Source: Actinomycetota bacterium
Lineage (GTDB): Bacteria; Actinomycetota; Actinomycetes; Nanopelagicales; Nanopelagicaceae
Direction: 5' to 3'
NCBI GenBank assembly: GCA_009702965.1
Contig: WLHB01000007.1
Coordinates: forward strand, 1 to 46,697
DNA length: 46,697 nucleotides
A program made the position numbers and the translations under genes. Below the pieces are notes generated by a model. The model was not told where the DNA came from. It ran no database searches and saw only the letters and a program-made list of their open reading frames with translations. The stretch's first letter is position 1; every line of letters starts with the position of its first letter. Positions 8,664-15,655 of the stretch are shown piece by piece.

Positions 8664-10357
8664 TTCCCAAACTTGGGGGAGAACCAAGCCTACGCGGTGA
8701 CGAGATCCTCGCAGCACTCGATGATGATCAACGAGAAGTGGCTTTAGCAACACGTGGTCCTGTCTGTGTAATTGCAGGTGCTGGTACTGGAAAAACTCGC
8801 GCAATCACTCATCGCATCGCCTACGCCGCAGCGATTGGAACAATGGATCCCAGCAAAGTGTTGGCACTTACCTTTACTGCGCGCGCTGCAGGTGAGATGC
8901 GTACCCGTCTTCGTTCATTGGGCGTTCCCACTGTTGCTGCGCGCACAGTGCACTCGGCAGCGCTCAAGCAGCTGATCTATTTTTGGCCGACAGTCTTTGG
9001 CGGGCGTACCCCTGATTTAATGAATAGCAAGACTCCATTTCTTACTGAAGCGATCAACCGCGCTAATTTGTCGGGGGAGGTTCGCAGTACCTCTCGAGAA
9101 ACAATGAGAGATATTGCAACTGAGATTGAGTGGGCAAAGGTTTCACAGGTTGCACCGATTGATTACTTAGATCAGGTATCAGAGCGTTTAACCAAACCAC
9201 GCATTAAACCTGAACACATTGCTCAGATCTATGTGGCTTATGAAAGTCTCAAAAAGCAAGAAGTTGCGATTGATTTCGAAGATGTCTTACTTCTCACCTC
9301 GGCGATGCTTGAAGAAGAGCGAGCAGTGCGTGAGCGTGTACAGGATCAATACCGGTACTTCACAGTTGATGAGTATCAGGACATCTCACCAATTCAGCAG
9401 CGACTTATTAACGCATGGCTTGGAAGTCGAAAAGATATCTGCGTTGTAGGAGATCCGGCACAGACGATTTATTCATTCGCTGGGGCGACCCCAGTTTTCT
9501 TAAATACCTTCACACAACGTTTCCCAGAGGCGCAGGTAATCCGCCTCAGCACTGGATACAGATCAACACCAGAGATTACATTTGCTGCAAATGCGCTGCT
9601 GCGAACATCGTCAATGGGGCAAGAGCTCACCGCAAGTAATGACCATGGACATCGGCCCAGCGTTGATGGATTTAAAGATGAGACAGCAGAGATCGCAGGA
9701 ATTATTTCATCGATCACCGCACTGCTCAGCGATGGAACTGCGCCACAAGAGATTGCAATCTTGGCTCGTACCAATAGCCAACTCAAAGGTATGGAACGTG
9801 CCATGAATAGCAAAGGCCTTCCATATCAAGTGCGCAGTACCGAAAGATTCTTTGAGCGCCAAGATGTAAGAGATTTCCTCAAGCAAGTACGCCAAGCATC
9901 TGTAATTCCAACAGAAGGCGCTACATGGCTCGATGAATTGCGCACGATTGCTCAGCCATATTTAACAGGTGAAAGTATTGATGGAATTGCAGCTCTGCTT
10001 CATTTAGGACGCGAGCTCGATGACGATGAAGGATTCTCACCAAAGACTCTGCGCGGATTCTTACGTGAAGTCGAAGATCGCGTCACACAGAACAATCCAC
10101 CCACAATGCCAGTAGTCACTCTTGCAACTCTTCATGCTGCAAAGGGTCTTGAGTGGGAGCGAGTATTTCTGATCGGTGCATCAGAGGGAATTTTGCCTTT
10201 AGAAACTGGTTCAACCGGAACAACAGATGCGGTTATTTCAGAAGAGCGACGTTTGTTCTATGTTGGCATGACCCGCGCAAAGGTTGATCTTCACATCTCA
10301 TACCGCGGCCAACCATCTCGCTTCTTACGCGAATCTGGGTTACTCGCCAGTTCATAG
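8654..10357 (+). CDS. uvrD2: UvrD2-like superfamily 1 DNA helicase, short form
   Basis: A 567-aa SF1A helicase. Walker A AGAGTGKTR is at residues 41-49, followed by LTFTARAAGEM, motif II VDEYQDISPIQQ, motif III VVGDPAQTIYSFAGA, motif IV LSTGYRSTPEI, motif V TLHAAKGLEWERVFL and motif VI RLFYVGMTRAK. It ends about 35 residues after motif VI, so the C-terminal tetracysteine and HRDC regions of mycobacterial UvrD2 (about 700 aa) are absent. It overlaps nudC by 10 bp and is probably co-transcribed with it. The role is ATP-dependent 3'-5' unwinding in repair; whether this short form replaces UvrD2 or PcrA cannot be decided here. Confidence 0.88.
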   Translation: MEIVPKLGGEPSLRGDEILAALDDDQREVALATRGPVCVIAGAGTGKTRAITHRIAYAAAIGTMDPSKVLALTFTARAAGEMRTRLRSLGVPTVAARTVHSAALKQLIYFWPTVFGGRTPDLMNSKTPFLTEAINRANLSGEVRSTSRETMRDIATEIEWAKVSQVAPIDYLDQVSERLTKPRIKPEHIAQIYVAYESLKKQEVAIDFEDVLLLTSAMLEEERAVRERVQDQYRYFTVDEYQDISPIQQRLINAWLGSRKDICVVGDPAQTIYSFAGATPVFLNTFTQRFPEAQVIRLSTGYRSTPEITFAANALLRTSSMGQELTASNDHGHRPSVDGFKDETAEIAGIISSITALLSDGTAPQEIAILARTNSQLKGMERAMNSKGLPYQVRSTERFFERQDVRDFLKQVRQASVIPTEGATWLDELRTIAQPYLTGESIDGIAALLHLGRELDDDEGFSPKTLRGFLREVEDRVTQNNPPTMPVVTLATLHAAKGLEWERVFLIGASEGILPLETGSTGTTDAVISEERRLFYVGMTRAKVDLHISYRGQPSRFLRESGLLASS

Positions 10358-10405
10358 GCGTATGCGAGGGGTTATTCGCGGCCGCTTGCGCAGGAATTAA
10401 TTCAT

Positions 10406-10435
10406 TTGCACCAAGTGATATCGGTGCTCTACCCT
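10406..10435 (+). promoter_or_regulatory. Candidate WhiB7-type promoter for the whiB7 leader
   Basis: -35 TTGCAC (10406-10411), 18-bp spacer, -10 TACCCT (10430-10435). An AT-rich stretch (GAATTAATTCATT, about 10393-10405) lies directly upstream of the -35, as in WhiB7-activated promoters where the AT-hook binds. The predicted start of transcription is at the ATG of the leader ORF (10443). Confidence 0.55.
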
Positions 10436-10442
10436 TAGCGCT

Positions 10443-10622
10443 ATGTCCGTACAGGGAGTATCAACACAGGTAGCAGTTGCTGCCGCGATCTCTCATGCCC
10501 ATTCACATCTAGCCACAGCTGCCGCTAACAAGCGAACATCTTGGCCACGCGCATCAAAGCCAGCGTTTTACGCAGCTTTTTATGCCACAGCGGATGAGGC
10601 AACCGGAGGGTCAATCGAGTAA
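10443..10622 (+). CDS. Putative 59-aa leader ORF upstream of whiB7
   Basis: A small ORF of 59 codons (MSVQGVSTQVAVAAA..., ending GGSIE) whose ATG sits 7 nt after a -10 hexamer, predicting leaderless translation. It is Ala/His/Ser-rich in its first half and resembles no family I know. Its last codons contain 10592-10600, which can pair with the 5' arm of the terminator hairpin that follows. By analogy with the mycobacterial whiB7 leader, its translation state could decide whether transcription reads into whiB7. It could instead be a non-coding part of the leader. Confidence 0.5.
   Translation: MSVQGVSTQVAVAAAISHAHSHLATAAANKRTSWPRASKPAFYAAFYATADEATGGSIE
10592..10600 (+). promoter_or_regulatory. 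Candidate antiterminator arm
   Basis: GGATGAGGC pairs with GCCTCAAATCC at 10644-10654 (GAGGC with GCCTC, GGAT with ATCC, AA bulge). That pairing would use up the 5' arm of the terminator hairpin. It lies inside the last codons of the leader ORF, so a ribosome finishing the ORF would mask it. Confidence 0.45.
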
Positions 10623-10641
10623 ATCGATATAACCCACACAA

Positions 10642-10682
10642 GGGCCTCAAATCCGAAAAGGATTTAGAGGTCCTTTTTCTTT
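10642..10682 (+). terminator. Rho-independent terminator / attenuator before whiB7
   Basis: Arm 10642-10654 (GGGCCTCAAATCC) pairs with 10660-10673 (GGATTTAGAGGTCC) over 13 bp with one bulged A and a GAAAA loop, followed by TTTTTCTTT. It lies 20 nt after the leader ORF stop and 67 nt before whiB7, so it would stop most transcripts unless the antiterminator forms. Confidence 0.75.
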
Positions 10683-10708
10683 ATCCAAAGAAAATATCCA
10701 AAGAAAGT
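10683..10708. repeat. 13-bp tandem duplication
   Basis: ATCCAAAGAAAAT (10683-10695) is followed directly by ATCCAAAGAAAGT (10696-10708), 12/13 identical, between the attenuator and whiB7. Confidence 0.75.
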
Positions 10709-10749
10709 AACCAGAGAAAGATCGAGAGAGAAGAAAGAGGGTGAGAGCG

Positions 10750-11085
10750 ATGACCGTTCTCTTCAGTGAACTGCAACTACCAGGCTGGGCAGAGACCGGC
10801 GACAAGATTGGCTTAAGCGATGTGACATTTACATATGACGATGCCAAAGCTTTTACCTTGCCATGTCACACAGCAGATCCCGAACTCTTCTTCGCCGATG
10901 ATGACGGCGCAACAGCGGCTGCCAAGGCGCTCTGTGGTGGATGTCCGATGCGTAATGCCTGCCTCGATGGCGCACTTTCGCGTCAAGAGCCATGCGGAGT
11001 ATGGGGTGGACAGTTAATTGAAGATGGCGTGATTATTGAACGTCGTCGTCGTGCGGGTCGTCCACCGAAGGTCTCTGCCGCCTAA
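10750..11085 (+). CDS. whiB7: WhiB7-family redox-sensing transcription factor
   Basis: A 111-aa Wbl protein. Four Fe-S Cys are at residues 39, 62, 65 and 71 (C...LCGGCPMRNAC), followed by GVWGG (83-87), which contacts the sigma factor. The C-terminal basic motif RAGRPPK (101-107) is the AT-hook that separates WhiB7 from other WhiB proteins. An extra Cys at 82 precedes GVWGG, where WhiB7 usually has Trp. WhiB7 activates intrinsic antibiotic-resistance genes and itself. AGAGG at 10736-10740 is 9 nt before ATG 10750; a GTG at 10741 is the alternative start. The neighbourhood (uvrD2, ABC1 protein) matches the mycobacterial whiB7 locus, supporting orthology. Confidence 0.85.
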   Translation: MTVLFSELQLPGWAETGDKIGLSDVTFTYDDAKAFTLPCHTADPELFFADDDGATAAAKALCGGCPMRNACLDGALSRQEPCGVWGGQLIEDGVIIERRRRAGRPPKVSAA

Positions 11086-11114
11086 AGACGGTTGCTGCCT
11101 AAAGACGGTTGCTG
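11081..11114. repeat. 17-bp perfect tandem duplication at the whiB7 stop
   Basis: CCTAAAGACGGTTGCTG occurs twice in a row (11081-11097, 11098-11114). The first copy contains the whiB7 stop codon TAA (11083-11085). Confidence 0.95.
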
Positions 11115-11115
11115 C

Positions 11116-11952
11116 TTAAGTTTTGCGCTGACATCGTGGACAGAAATGTGACGAGCGTGCGCCAAGAACTATTCTCCTAATTGGCGCACCACAACGTGGA
11201 CACGGTTCATCTTCTCGCCCATACGCAGAAAGGGATTGATCGAAGAATCCACTCTCTCCATTGACATCAATGTAGAGATCGTCAAAAGAAGTGCCGCCCT
11301 GTGCAATTGCTTCTTGCATTACTTGCGTTGCACAATCAATGACAGCAGTGATCCTTTTTCTTGATAGTTCAGAAGTCAGTGATTCTGGATGCACCTTTGC
11401 TCGCCACAACGCTTCATCTGCATAGATATTTCCAACTCCCGACATGATTTCTTGATTTAACAAGGCAGTCTTAATTCGAACTCGGCGTTGCGCAAATTTT
11501 GTAATAGTCCCCTGATAATCGAAGCTGGGATCAAATGGGTCCAGGGCAATGTGTTGAGCAGAGCTCGGCACCCCATCGGTGAGCTGCTCTACTGAGAGCC
11601 AACCAAAGGTTCGTTGATCGTTAAATACAAGCTCACGACTGCGTAGAGATTTCTTCAGAGCGAATTGTGCACGTACATGTTTAGCTGCAGGTCTATCTTT
11701 CTGCGCAATAAGAAACTGCCCACTCATTCCAAGATGCGCTACCAATACAAATGGGCGATCAAGAGTTATCCAGAGGAACTTTCCACGGCGTCCAGTGCCG
11801 GTAATTCGAGCACCTTTAAGTGTTGATAGAGGGGCGATGGATTCAGCTTTGAGCGTGCGTGGATGAAGATCTAGCGCATCGACGATGCGATAGCCAGAGA
11901 TCAGATGGTGCAGACCTCGTCGAACAGTTTCTACTTCAGGAAGTTCAGGCAT
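11116..11952 (-). CDS. mutM: Formamidopyrimidine-DNA glycosylase (Fpg/MutM)
   Basis: A 278-aa bifunctional DNA glycosylase/AP lyase that removes 8-oxoguanine and FapyG. The N-terminus [14 protein letters not shown] supplies the catalytic Pro2 and Glu3. It also has GRRGKFL (the conserved Lys), the H2TH region SGVGNIYADEALW, and a C-terminal zinc finger CPRCGAPIRRIVLGARSSHFCPRC. All catalytic features are present and the length is normal. The start codon overlaps the stop of the DUF2256 gene (TAATG), so the two are co-transcribed. Confidence 0.96.
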   Translation of the reverse strand: MPELPEVETVRRGLHHLISGYRIVDALDLHPRTLKAESIAPLSTLKGARITGTGRRGKFLWITLDRPFVLVAHLGMSGQFLIAQKDRPAAKHVRAQFALKKSLRSRELVFNDQRTFGWLSVEQLTDGVPSSAQHIALDPFDPSFDYQGTITKFAQRRVRIKTALLNQEIMSGVGNIYADEALWRAKVHPESLTSELSRKRITAVIDCATQVMQEAIAQGGTSFDDLYIDVNGESGFFDQSLSAYGREDEPCPRCGAPIRRIVLGARSSHFCPRCQRKT

Positions 11953-12089
11953 TATTTTCCAGCCTTACATTTCTCCGAGCAGTACTTCACATTCTCCCAA
12001 TCGCGCGCCCACTTTTTGCGCCACTCAAATTCGCGTTCACAGCGCTGACAAACCTTGGGCGGGAAGCCATTTTTAGTCTTGGCTCGCAT
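11952..12089 (-). CDS. DUF2256 small zinc-binding protein
   Basis: A 45-aa ORF. The protein has CxxC ([10 protein letters not shown]), then [19 protein letters not shown], the DUF2256 signature of two CxxC-like zinc pairs around a Trp-rich core. The function is unknown. The ATG at 12089 has TAAACT six nt upstream on the minus strand (12101-12096), fitting a leaderless start. The stop overlaps the mutM ATG as TAATG. The coupling suggests a link to base-excision repair, but that is inference. Confidence 0.85.
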   Translation of the reverse strand: MRAKTKNGFPPKVCQRCEREFEWRKKWARDWENVKYCSEKCKAGK

Positions 12090-12140
12090 GGCGCGAGTTT
12101 AACTGCAAGAGTTCACAAGGCGCATCCGCAAGGTGCTGGA

Positions 12141-12146
12141 TAAACT
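12141..12146 (+). promoter_or_regulatory. -10 box of the lipoprotein gene (leaderless)
   Basis: TAAACT ends 6 nt before the ATG at 12153, so transcription should start at or next to the start codon. No good -35 is visible. Confidence 0.4.
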
Positions 12147-12152
12147 CGTGCG

Positions 12153-12593
12153 ATGAAAGCGCTACTGGCTGTCTGCCTTGCACTCATCACTCTAACTGGG
12201 TGTTCCCAGGCTGACACCTTTGGCGAGTTAGCAGATGGAGCATGTACCGATAGCCAAGGTCGCTTGGTTCAAAAGCATATTGGCGAACAAATTTCTGCTC
12301 TCTCTCGCGAAGATTGGGAGAGTGCATACTCATACGCATCCTCTGGATTTCGAGAAGTCGTAACTCTCGATCAGTTCATTCTTGTGATCGGTACTGAGTA
12401 TCAGATGCTGATAAATAACGAGGCCGTTGAATATGGCTCATGTACGGTTGATTCTGAAACCATACTCCAAGATGTACGCGTGACAAATAGGGAGATAGAT
12501 TTTCAACTAAAGTATGAATTATCCTATGTAGAGCAAACACTTGGGATTGAATCAGCGCTAGTAGCACTGGCTGATCCGCTGACAAATATCTAA
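12153..12593 (+). CDS. Lipoprotein with a DUF4864-like domain
   Basis: A 146-aa protein with a lipoprotein signal peptide: MKALLAVCLALITLTGC, lipobox LTGC with Cys17. It should therefore be anchored to the outer face of the membrane. The mature part has IGEQISALSREDWESAYSYASSGFREVVTLDQFILVI, which resembles DUF4864 (a cystatin/NTF2-like small domain of unknown role). The start is supported by a -10 hexamer placed for leaderless transcription. It converges on the ABC1 gene, with 28 bp between the stops containing a weak hairpin (AACCG-ctgt-CGGTT). Confidence 0.72.
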   Translation: MKALLAVCLALITLTGCSQADTFGELADGACTDSQGRLVQKHIGEQISALSREDWESAYSYASSGFREVVTLDQFILVIGTEYQMLINNEAVEYGSCTVDSETILQDVRVTNREIDFQLKYELSYVEQTLGIESALVALADPLTNI

Positions 12594-12621
12594 GAACCGC
12601 TGTCGGTTACGCCAGGTGAAG

Positions 12622-13959
12622 TTAATTCGTTACAGGTGAGATCTCTGGGAACCAGACAAGTGCTTCATCACGAAATGGTCCTTCTGCTTCAAGTTGGCAG
12701 AAGATTCCAGTGGTTCCCATTGTGACTCGATGAATCAAGACGTATTCCGCAGGAAGATTAAGTTGAAAGCCAATCTTTGCGGTGGGATTTCGTGGATCGC
12801 CCACGCGCGCACTTTGATCGCGTAACCACTCACGCGAGTATTTAAAGGTGGGAGTTCGTAGCGGTTCAACGAGCGGAACGAGAAATTCAAGTACTAATTC
12901 TGGATCGACATTTACTTCGGGGAGGATAAATCCATCCTTTTTGAAACCGTCGTACAGTGCTTGGGCGTTGTCATCGAGGGCGTGCTTCAGAAGGTTTTTA
13001 AAGGGTTCAGGGAAACCGTTTGGAAGTCGATTACATGCACCAAAATCTAAAACACCGATGCGTCCATCTTCAAGTAATCTGAAATTACCGGGATGTGGAT
13101 CTGCATGAAGTAACCCTGCGCGGTCTGGGCAGGTGAAGTGGAAGCGAGCAATACGTATTCCTGCAGCATCACGCTCTGCTTGTGTACCGCTCTTAATGAT
13201 CTGAGCCAGTGGCTTTCCATCTATCCATTGGCTGACTAATACCTTTGCAGTTGCATGCAGAACGAGCGGGATCGCGATATCAGGATCATTTTCGTAGGCG
13301 GCGTAGCAGGCGCGTTGTGCCTCTGCCTCGTAGAGATAATCGACCTCTTCAATAATGCGCGCGCGAAGTTCTTCCATCAGCGGCTTCATATCAATGCCCG
13401 GAAGAACAAGGCCGAAGATCTTTGAAAAACGTTGGATCTGATTGAGATCACTCACGAGCGCTTCAGCGGCTCCTGGATATTGAATCTTCACCGCGACATT
13501 TGTTCCATCACTCCACACAGCTCGATGAACCTGTCCAATGGAAGCTGATGCGGTTGCTTCATCTTCAAATGAGATAAAGAGATCGCGCCAATCTTCTCCG
13601 AGTTCCTTTGCCAATACTTTATGAACAACTTTGGCTGGAAGTGGTGGCGCCGACTCTTGCAACTTAGTCAATGTTTCACGGTATGGCTTTGCAAATTCTT
13701 CAGGAAGGGCTGCCTCAAAAACACTGAGCGCCTGCCCGAATTTCATCGCCCCACCTTTAAGTTCTCCTAGAACTTTAAAGAGTTGCTCAGCAGTCTTTTC
13801 TTGAATATCTGCAAGGACTACAGAAGATGATTGACCAACAAGTTGCTTACCAATTCCCAGAACGCCACGACCTGCAATACCGACAGGAATTGAAACCATG
13901 CGAGCAGAACGAGCACTCGTCGTACTCGGAATCTTTACATCTGCAGGTTTCTTGGCCAC
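12622..13959 (-). CDS. ABC1/UbiB-family atypical kinase-like protein
   Basis: A 445-aa ABC1 (AarF/UbiB/ADCK) protein. It contains the KxGQ motif (GGAMKFGQALS), an Ala-rich nucleotide loop region (DEATASASIGQVH), VAVKIQYPG (ATP-binding Lys), the catalytic-loop LLHADPHPGNF and the metal motif GVLDFGACN. In mycobacteria the homologue Rv3197 sits beside whiB7 and is linked to intrinsic drug resistance; the same arrangement is seen here. UbiB members are ATPases tied to prenyl-lipid biology, but this protein's substrate is unknown. It uses a GTG start at 13959. Confidence 0.87.
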   Translation of the reverse strand: MAKKPADVKIPSTTSARSARMVSIPVGIAGRGVLGIGKQLVGQSSSVVLADIQEKTAEQLFKVLGELKGGAMKFGQALSVFEAALPEEFAKPYRETLTKLQESAPPLPAKVVHKVLAKELGEDWRDLFISFEDEATASASIGQVHRAVWSDGTNVAVKIQYPGAAEALVSDLNQIQRFSKIFGLVLPGIDMKPLMEELRARIIEEVDYLYEAEAQRACYAAYENDPDIAIPLVLHATAKVLVSQWIDGKPLAQIIKSGTQAERDAAGIRIARFHFTCPDRAGLLHADPHPGNFRLLEDGRIGVLDFGACNRLPNGFPEPFKNLLKHALDDNAQALYDGFKKDGFILPEVNVDPELVLEFLVPLVEPLRTPTFKYSREWLRDQSARVGDPRNPTAKIGFQLNLPAEYVLIHRVTMGTTGIFCQLEAEGPFRDEALVWFPEISPVTN

Positions 13960-14030
13960 ACCCGTATCTTCTCTTCGATCTCACCTTTGCGCCAAATGAA
14001 AGTGGCAAAACAGGTGCGAGATGGGCAAGA

Positions 14031-15155
14031 TCACAACCAGTGGCAGCCGCATTCAGGATTTCGGCCAAGTGTGATCAATGAACTCTCACTCGGATTTAAG
14101 GTATCCACGGCCATATAGCCCCCGGTCAATTGACTTTCTCCTTGATCGATATGAGTCAGAAGAAATGAGGCGATTAAGCCGGCAAGATAATGTGCGGCAA
14201 AGACTGCAGGTTGTTGTATCTGTGGCGGTGTGCTGAGAGAGAACTTATCGGCAATAACACTTACACCGCCAAGAACGTGATCAATGGTGATATCTCGACA
14301 TCGCGTGCACGGTGTTTTTCCTGGCTCAACAATGGGTCCAAAAACAAGCTGTCCACCATCGAGTTGTGAGATGACGATATGTTCATGGCCAGATGCCATC
14401 CATTGGGCAAGAAGTAACGGATCTAATTGGCCAGTGTGAATCTTGATAAATCGCTCAGGTTCCTGACCGTCGAGTTCTTGTGCATTTTCATGGCTTTCAA
14501 TCGGAAAGAGAGACAGTTCTTTACCTAAATCATCCATGCGCTGTTTAAATCCAAGTCCCACATCTGTAGCCCGTATGAATCCAGCGCTGAGATCACTATC
14601 GGTAATTGTTGGAGAATCTGAACGAGAGCCGAGTGCAAAGTGAGTGTATGTCACACCGCTTGAGAGCAATATTCCATAGAGCAGAGTTGCGATTCTGTCG
14701 CTGCCGTAAATTTCAATTCTCACATTCTGTCGCGCATTGATAATTGAAACTCCCGAATCGTGCACACCAGGAAGTAATCGAGCATGTGACAACTCAGGTG
14801 CAACTCTTCTTTGCAATTGTGAGAATGCAGCATCGGGCAAGATGTCGCGACGTTTATGTTTTGCCACAGATTGATAACGGCTAGTGATTGCTAAAACTGA
14901 AGGAGAGGTTTCAAGAAACTCGTGCTCTTCTAAATTCCAGATGAGTTCACTGAGATCCTCTGGTGAAATTCCACACTCACTTGCGATATCGGCATCGATC
15001 TGACCGGCGAGCATTTCAAGAGCGCGCACATAACCGTTCTCTGTGATGGCAAAAGAGCTACGCGCTGTGCCACAGCGCAGACCAATGGGGGTGCGATAGA
15101 TATTGATTCCTTCTTTGAGGCGAAGGTGGGCGAGTGAGGTGGGTGTTGTTGTCAT
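14031..15155 (-). CDS. Orphan ThiF/E1-like, TOMM leader-binding-like protein
   Basis: About 374 aa resembling the degenerate E1-like (ThiF/ cyclodehydratase 'F/C') proteins of thiazole/oxazole peptide clusters. The N-terminal half is winged-helix-like. Near the middle VRIEIYGSDRIATLLYGILLSSGV looks like a Rossmann strand with a damaged GxGxxG. Later come QLVFGPIVEPGKTPCTRCRD and a terminal CGCHW, together the two Cys pairs of the E1 zinc site. No YcaO cyclodehydratase or precursor peptide lies nearby, so a classical TOMM role is unlikely. The start is uncertain: ATG 15155 (MTTTPTS) or ATG 15209, 18 codons earlier. It probably shares a transcript with the ABC1 gene. Confidence 0.6.
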   Translation of the reverse strand: MTTTPTSLAHLRLKEGINIYRTPIGLRCGTARSSFAITENGYVRALEMLAGQIDADIASECGISPEDLSELIWNLEEHEFLETSPSVLAITSRYQSVAKHKRRDILPDAAFSQLQRRVAPELSHARLLPGVHDSGVSIINARQNVRIEIYGSDRIATLLYGILLSSGVTYTHFALGSRSDSPTITDSDLSAGFIRATDVGLGFKQRMDDLGKELSLFPIESHENAQELDGQEPERFIKIHTGQLDPLLLAQWMASGHEHIVISQLDGGQLVFGPIVEPGKTPCTRCRDITIDHVLGGVSVIADKFSLSTPPQIQQPAVFAAHYLAGLIASFLLTHIDQGESQLTGGYMAVDTLNPSESSLITLGRNPECGCHWL

Positions 15156-15244
15156 AACGCGAAGAGTTCCAGCGAGGTGGATACCGACCTGCGAGCGCCT
15201 CCACACCATCGCGCCGATAGAGCGCTCTGGCTACTTCCTGTGTA

Positions 15245-15282
15245 GAAAAAAATTCACCCCGTATCAGTGATACGGGGTGAAT
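15245..15282 (-). terminator. Strong terminator (minus strand) after the DUF5679 gene
   Basis: ATTCACCCCGTATCA (15252-15266) and TGATACGGGGTGAAT (15268-15282) are perfect 15-nt complements. On the minus strand the hairpin is followed by seven Ts (complement of A 15245-15251). Confidence 0.88.
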
Positions 15283-15363
15283 CCAGTAGATCTAATTTCT
15301 ACTCACCAATTCCTGCTAATGAAAGCGTGACTGTGGCTAGTAGTTATGGTGCGGGTGTTAACT

Positions 15364-15397
15364 CTTGCGAGTTACTGTCCCTCGCGAGTTACTGCGC
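15364..15397. repeat. 17-bp tandem duplication at the DUF5679 stop
   Basis: CTTGCGAGTTACTGTCC (15364-15380) and CTCGCGAGTTACTGCGC (15381-15397) match at 14/17. The stop codon of the minus-strand gene (15389-15391) is inside the second copy and is duplicated in the first. Period and position echo the repeat at the whiB7 stop. Confidence 0.8.
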
Positions 15398-15559
15398 CTT
15401 ACCGAGAATTCGGTTGACCGTTGTTCCGCATACTGGGCACTTGCCCTTTGCCATGCGGCGACCTGAATCCGAAATGTGAACCATGCCTTCGAAGTCGCGC
15501 TTCGCTTTGCACTTCACACAGTAGGCATCACCCTTGTAAGCCTCGTTTGTCTCTGCCAT
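15389..15559 (-). CDS. DUF5679 small zinc-ribbon protein
   Basis: A 56-aa protein. It reads MAETNEAYKGDAYCVKCK, then RDFEGMVHISDSGRRMAKG and KCPVCGTTVNRILGKA, with CVKC and CPVC forming a zinc ribbon. This is the DUF5679 family, very common in Actinobacteria and of unknown function. An excellent Shine-Dalgarno AGGAGG lies 7-8 nt upstream of the ATG. The strong minus-strand terminator at 15245-15282 ends its transcript, so it is a single-gene unit. Confidence 0.88.
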   Translation of the reverse strand: MAETNEAYKGDAYCVKCKAKRDFEGMVHISDSGRRMAKGKCPVCGTTVNRILGKAQ

Positions 15560-15655
15560 TTTCTAGCCTCCTATCGACGTATGCGCTAGGAGCGCACTCG
15601 TTCAGGCTTGACGATACTCCCGCTCACGCTCAAAGTGGGCGCTATCCGCAGGGTT

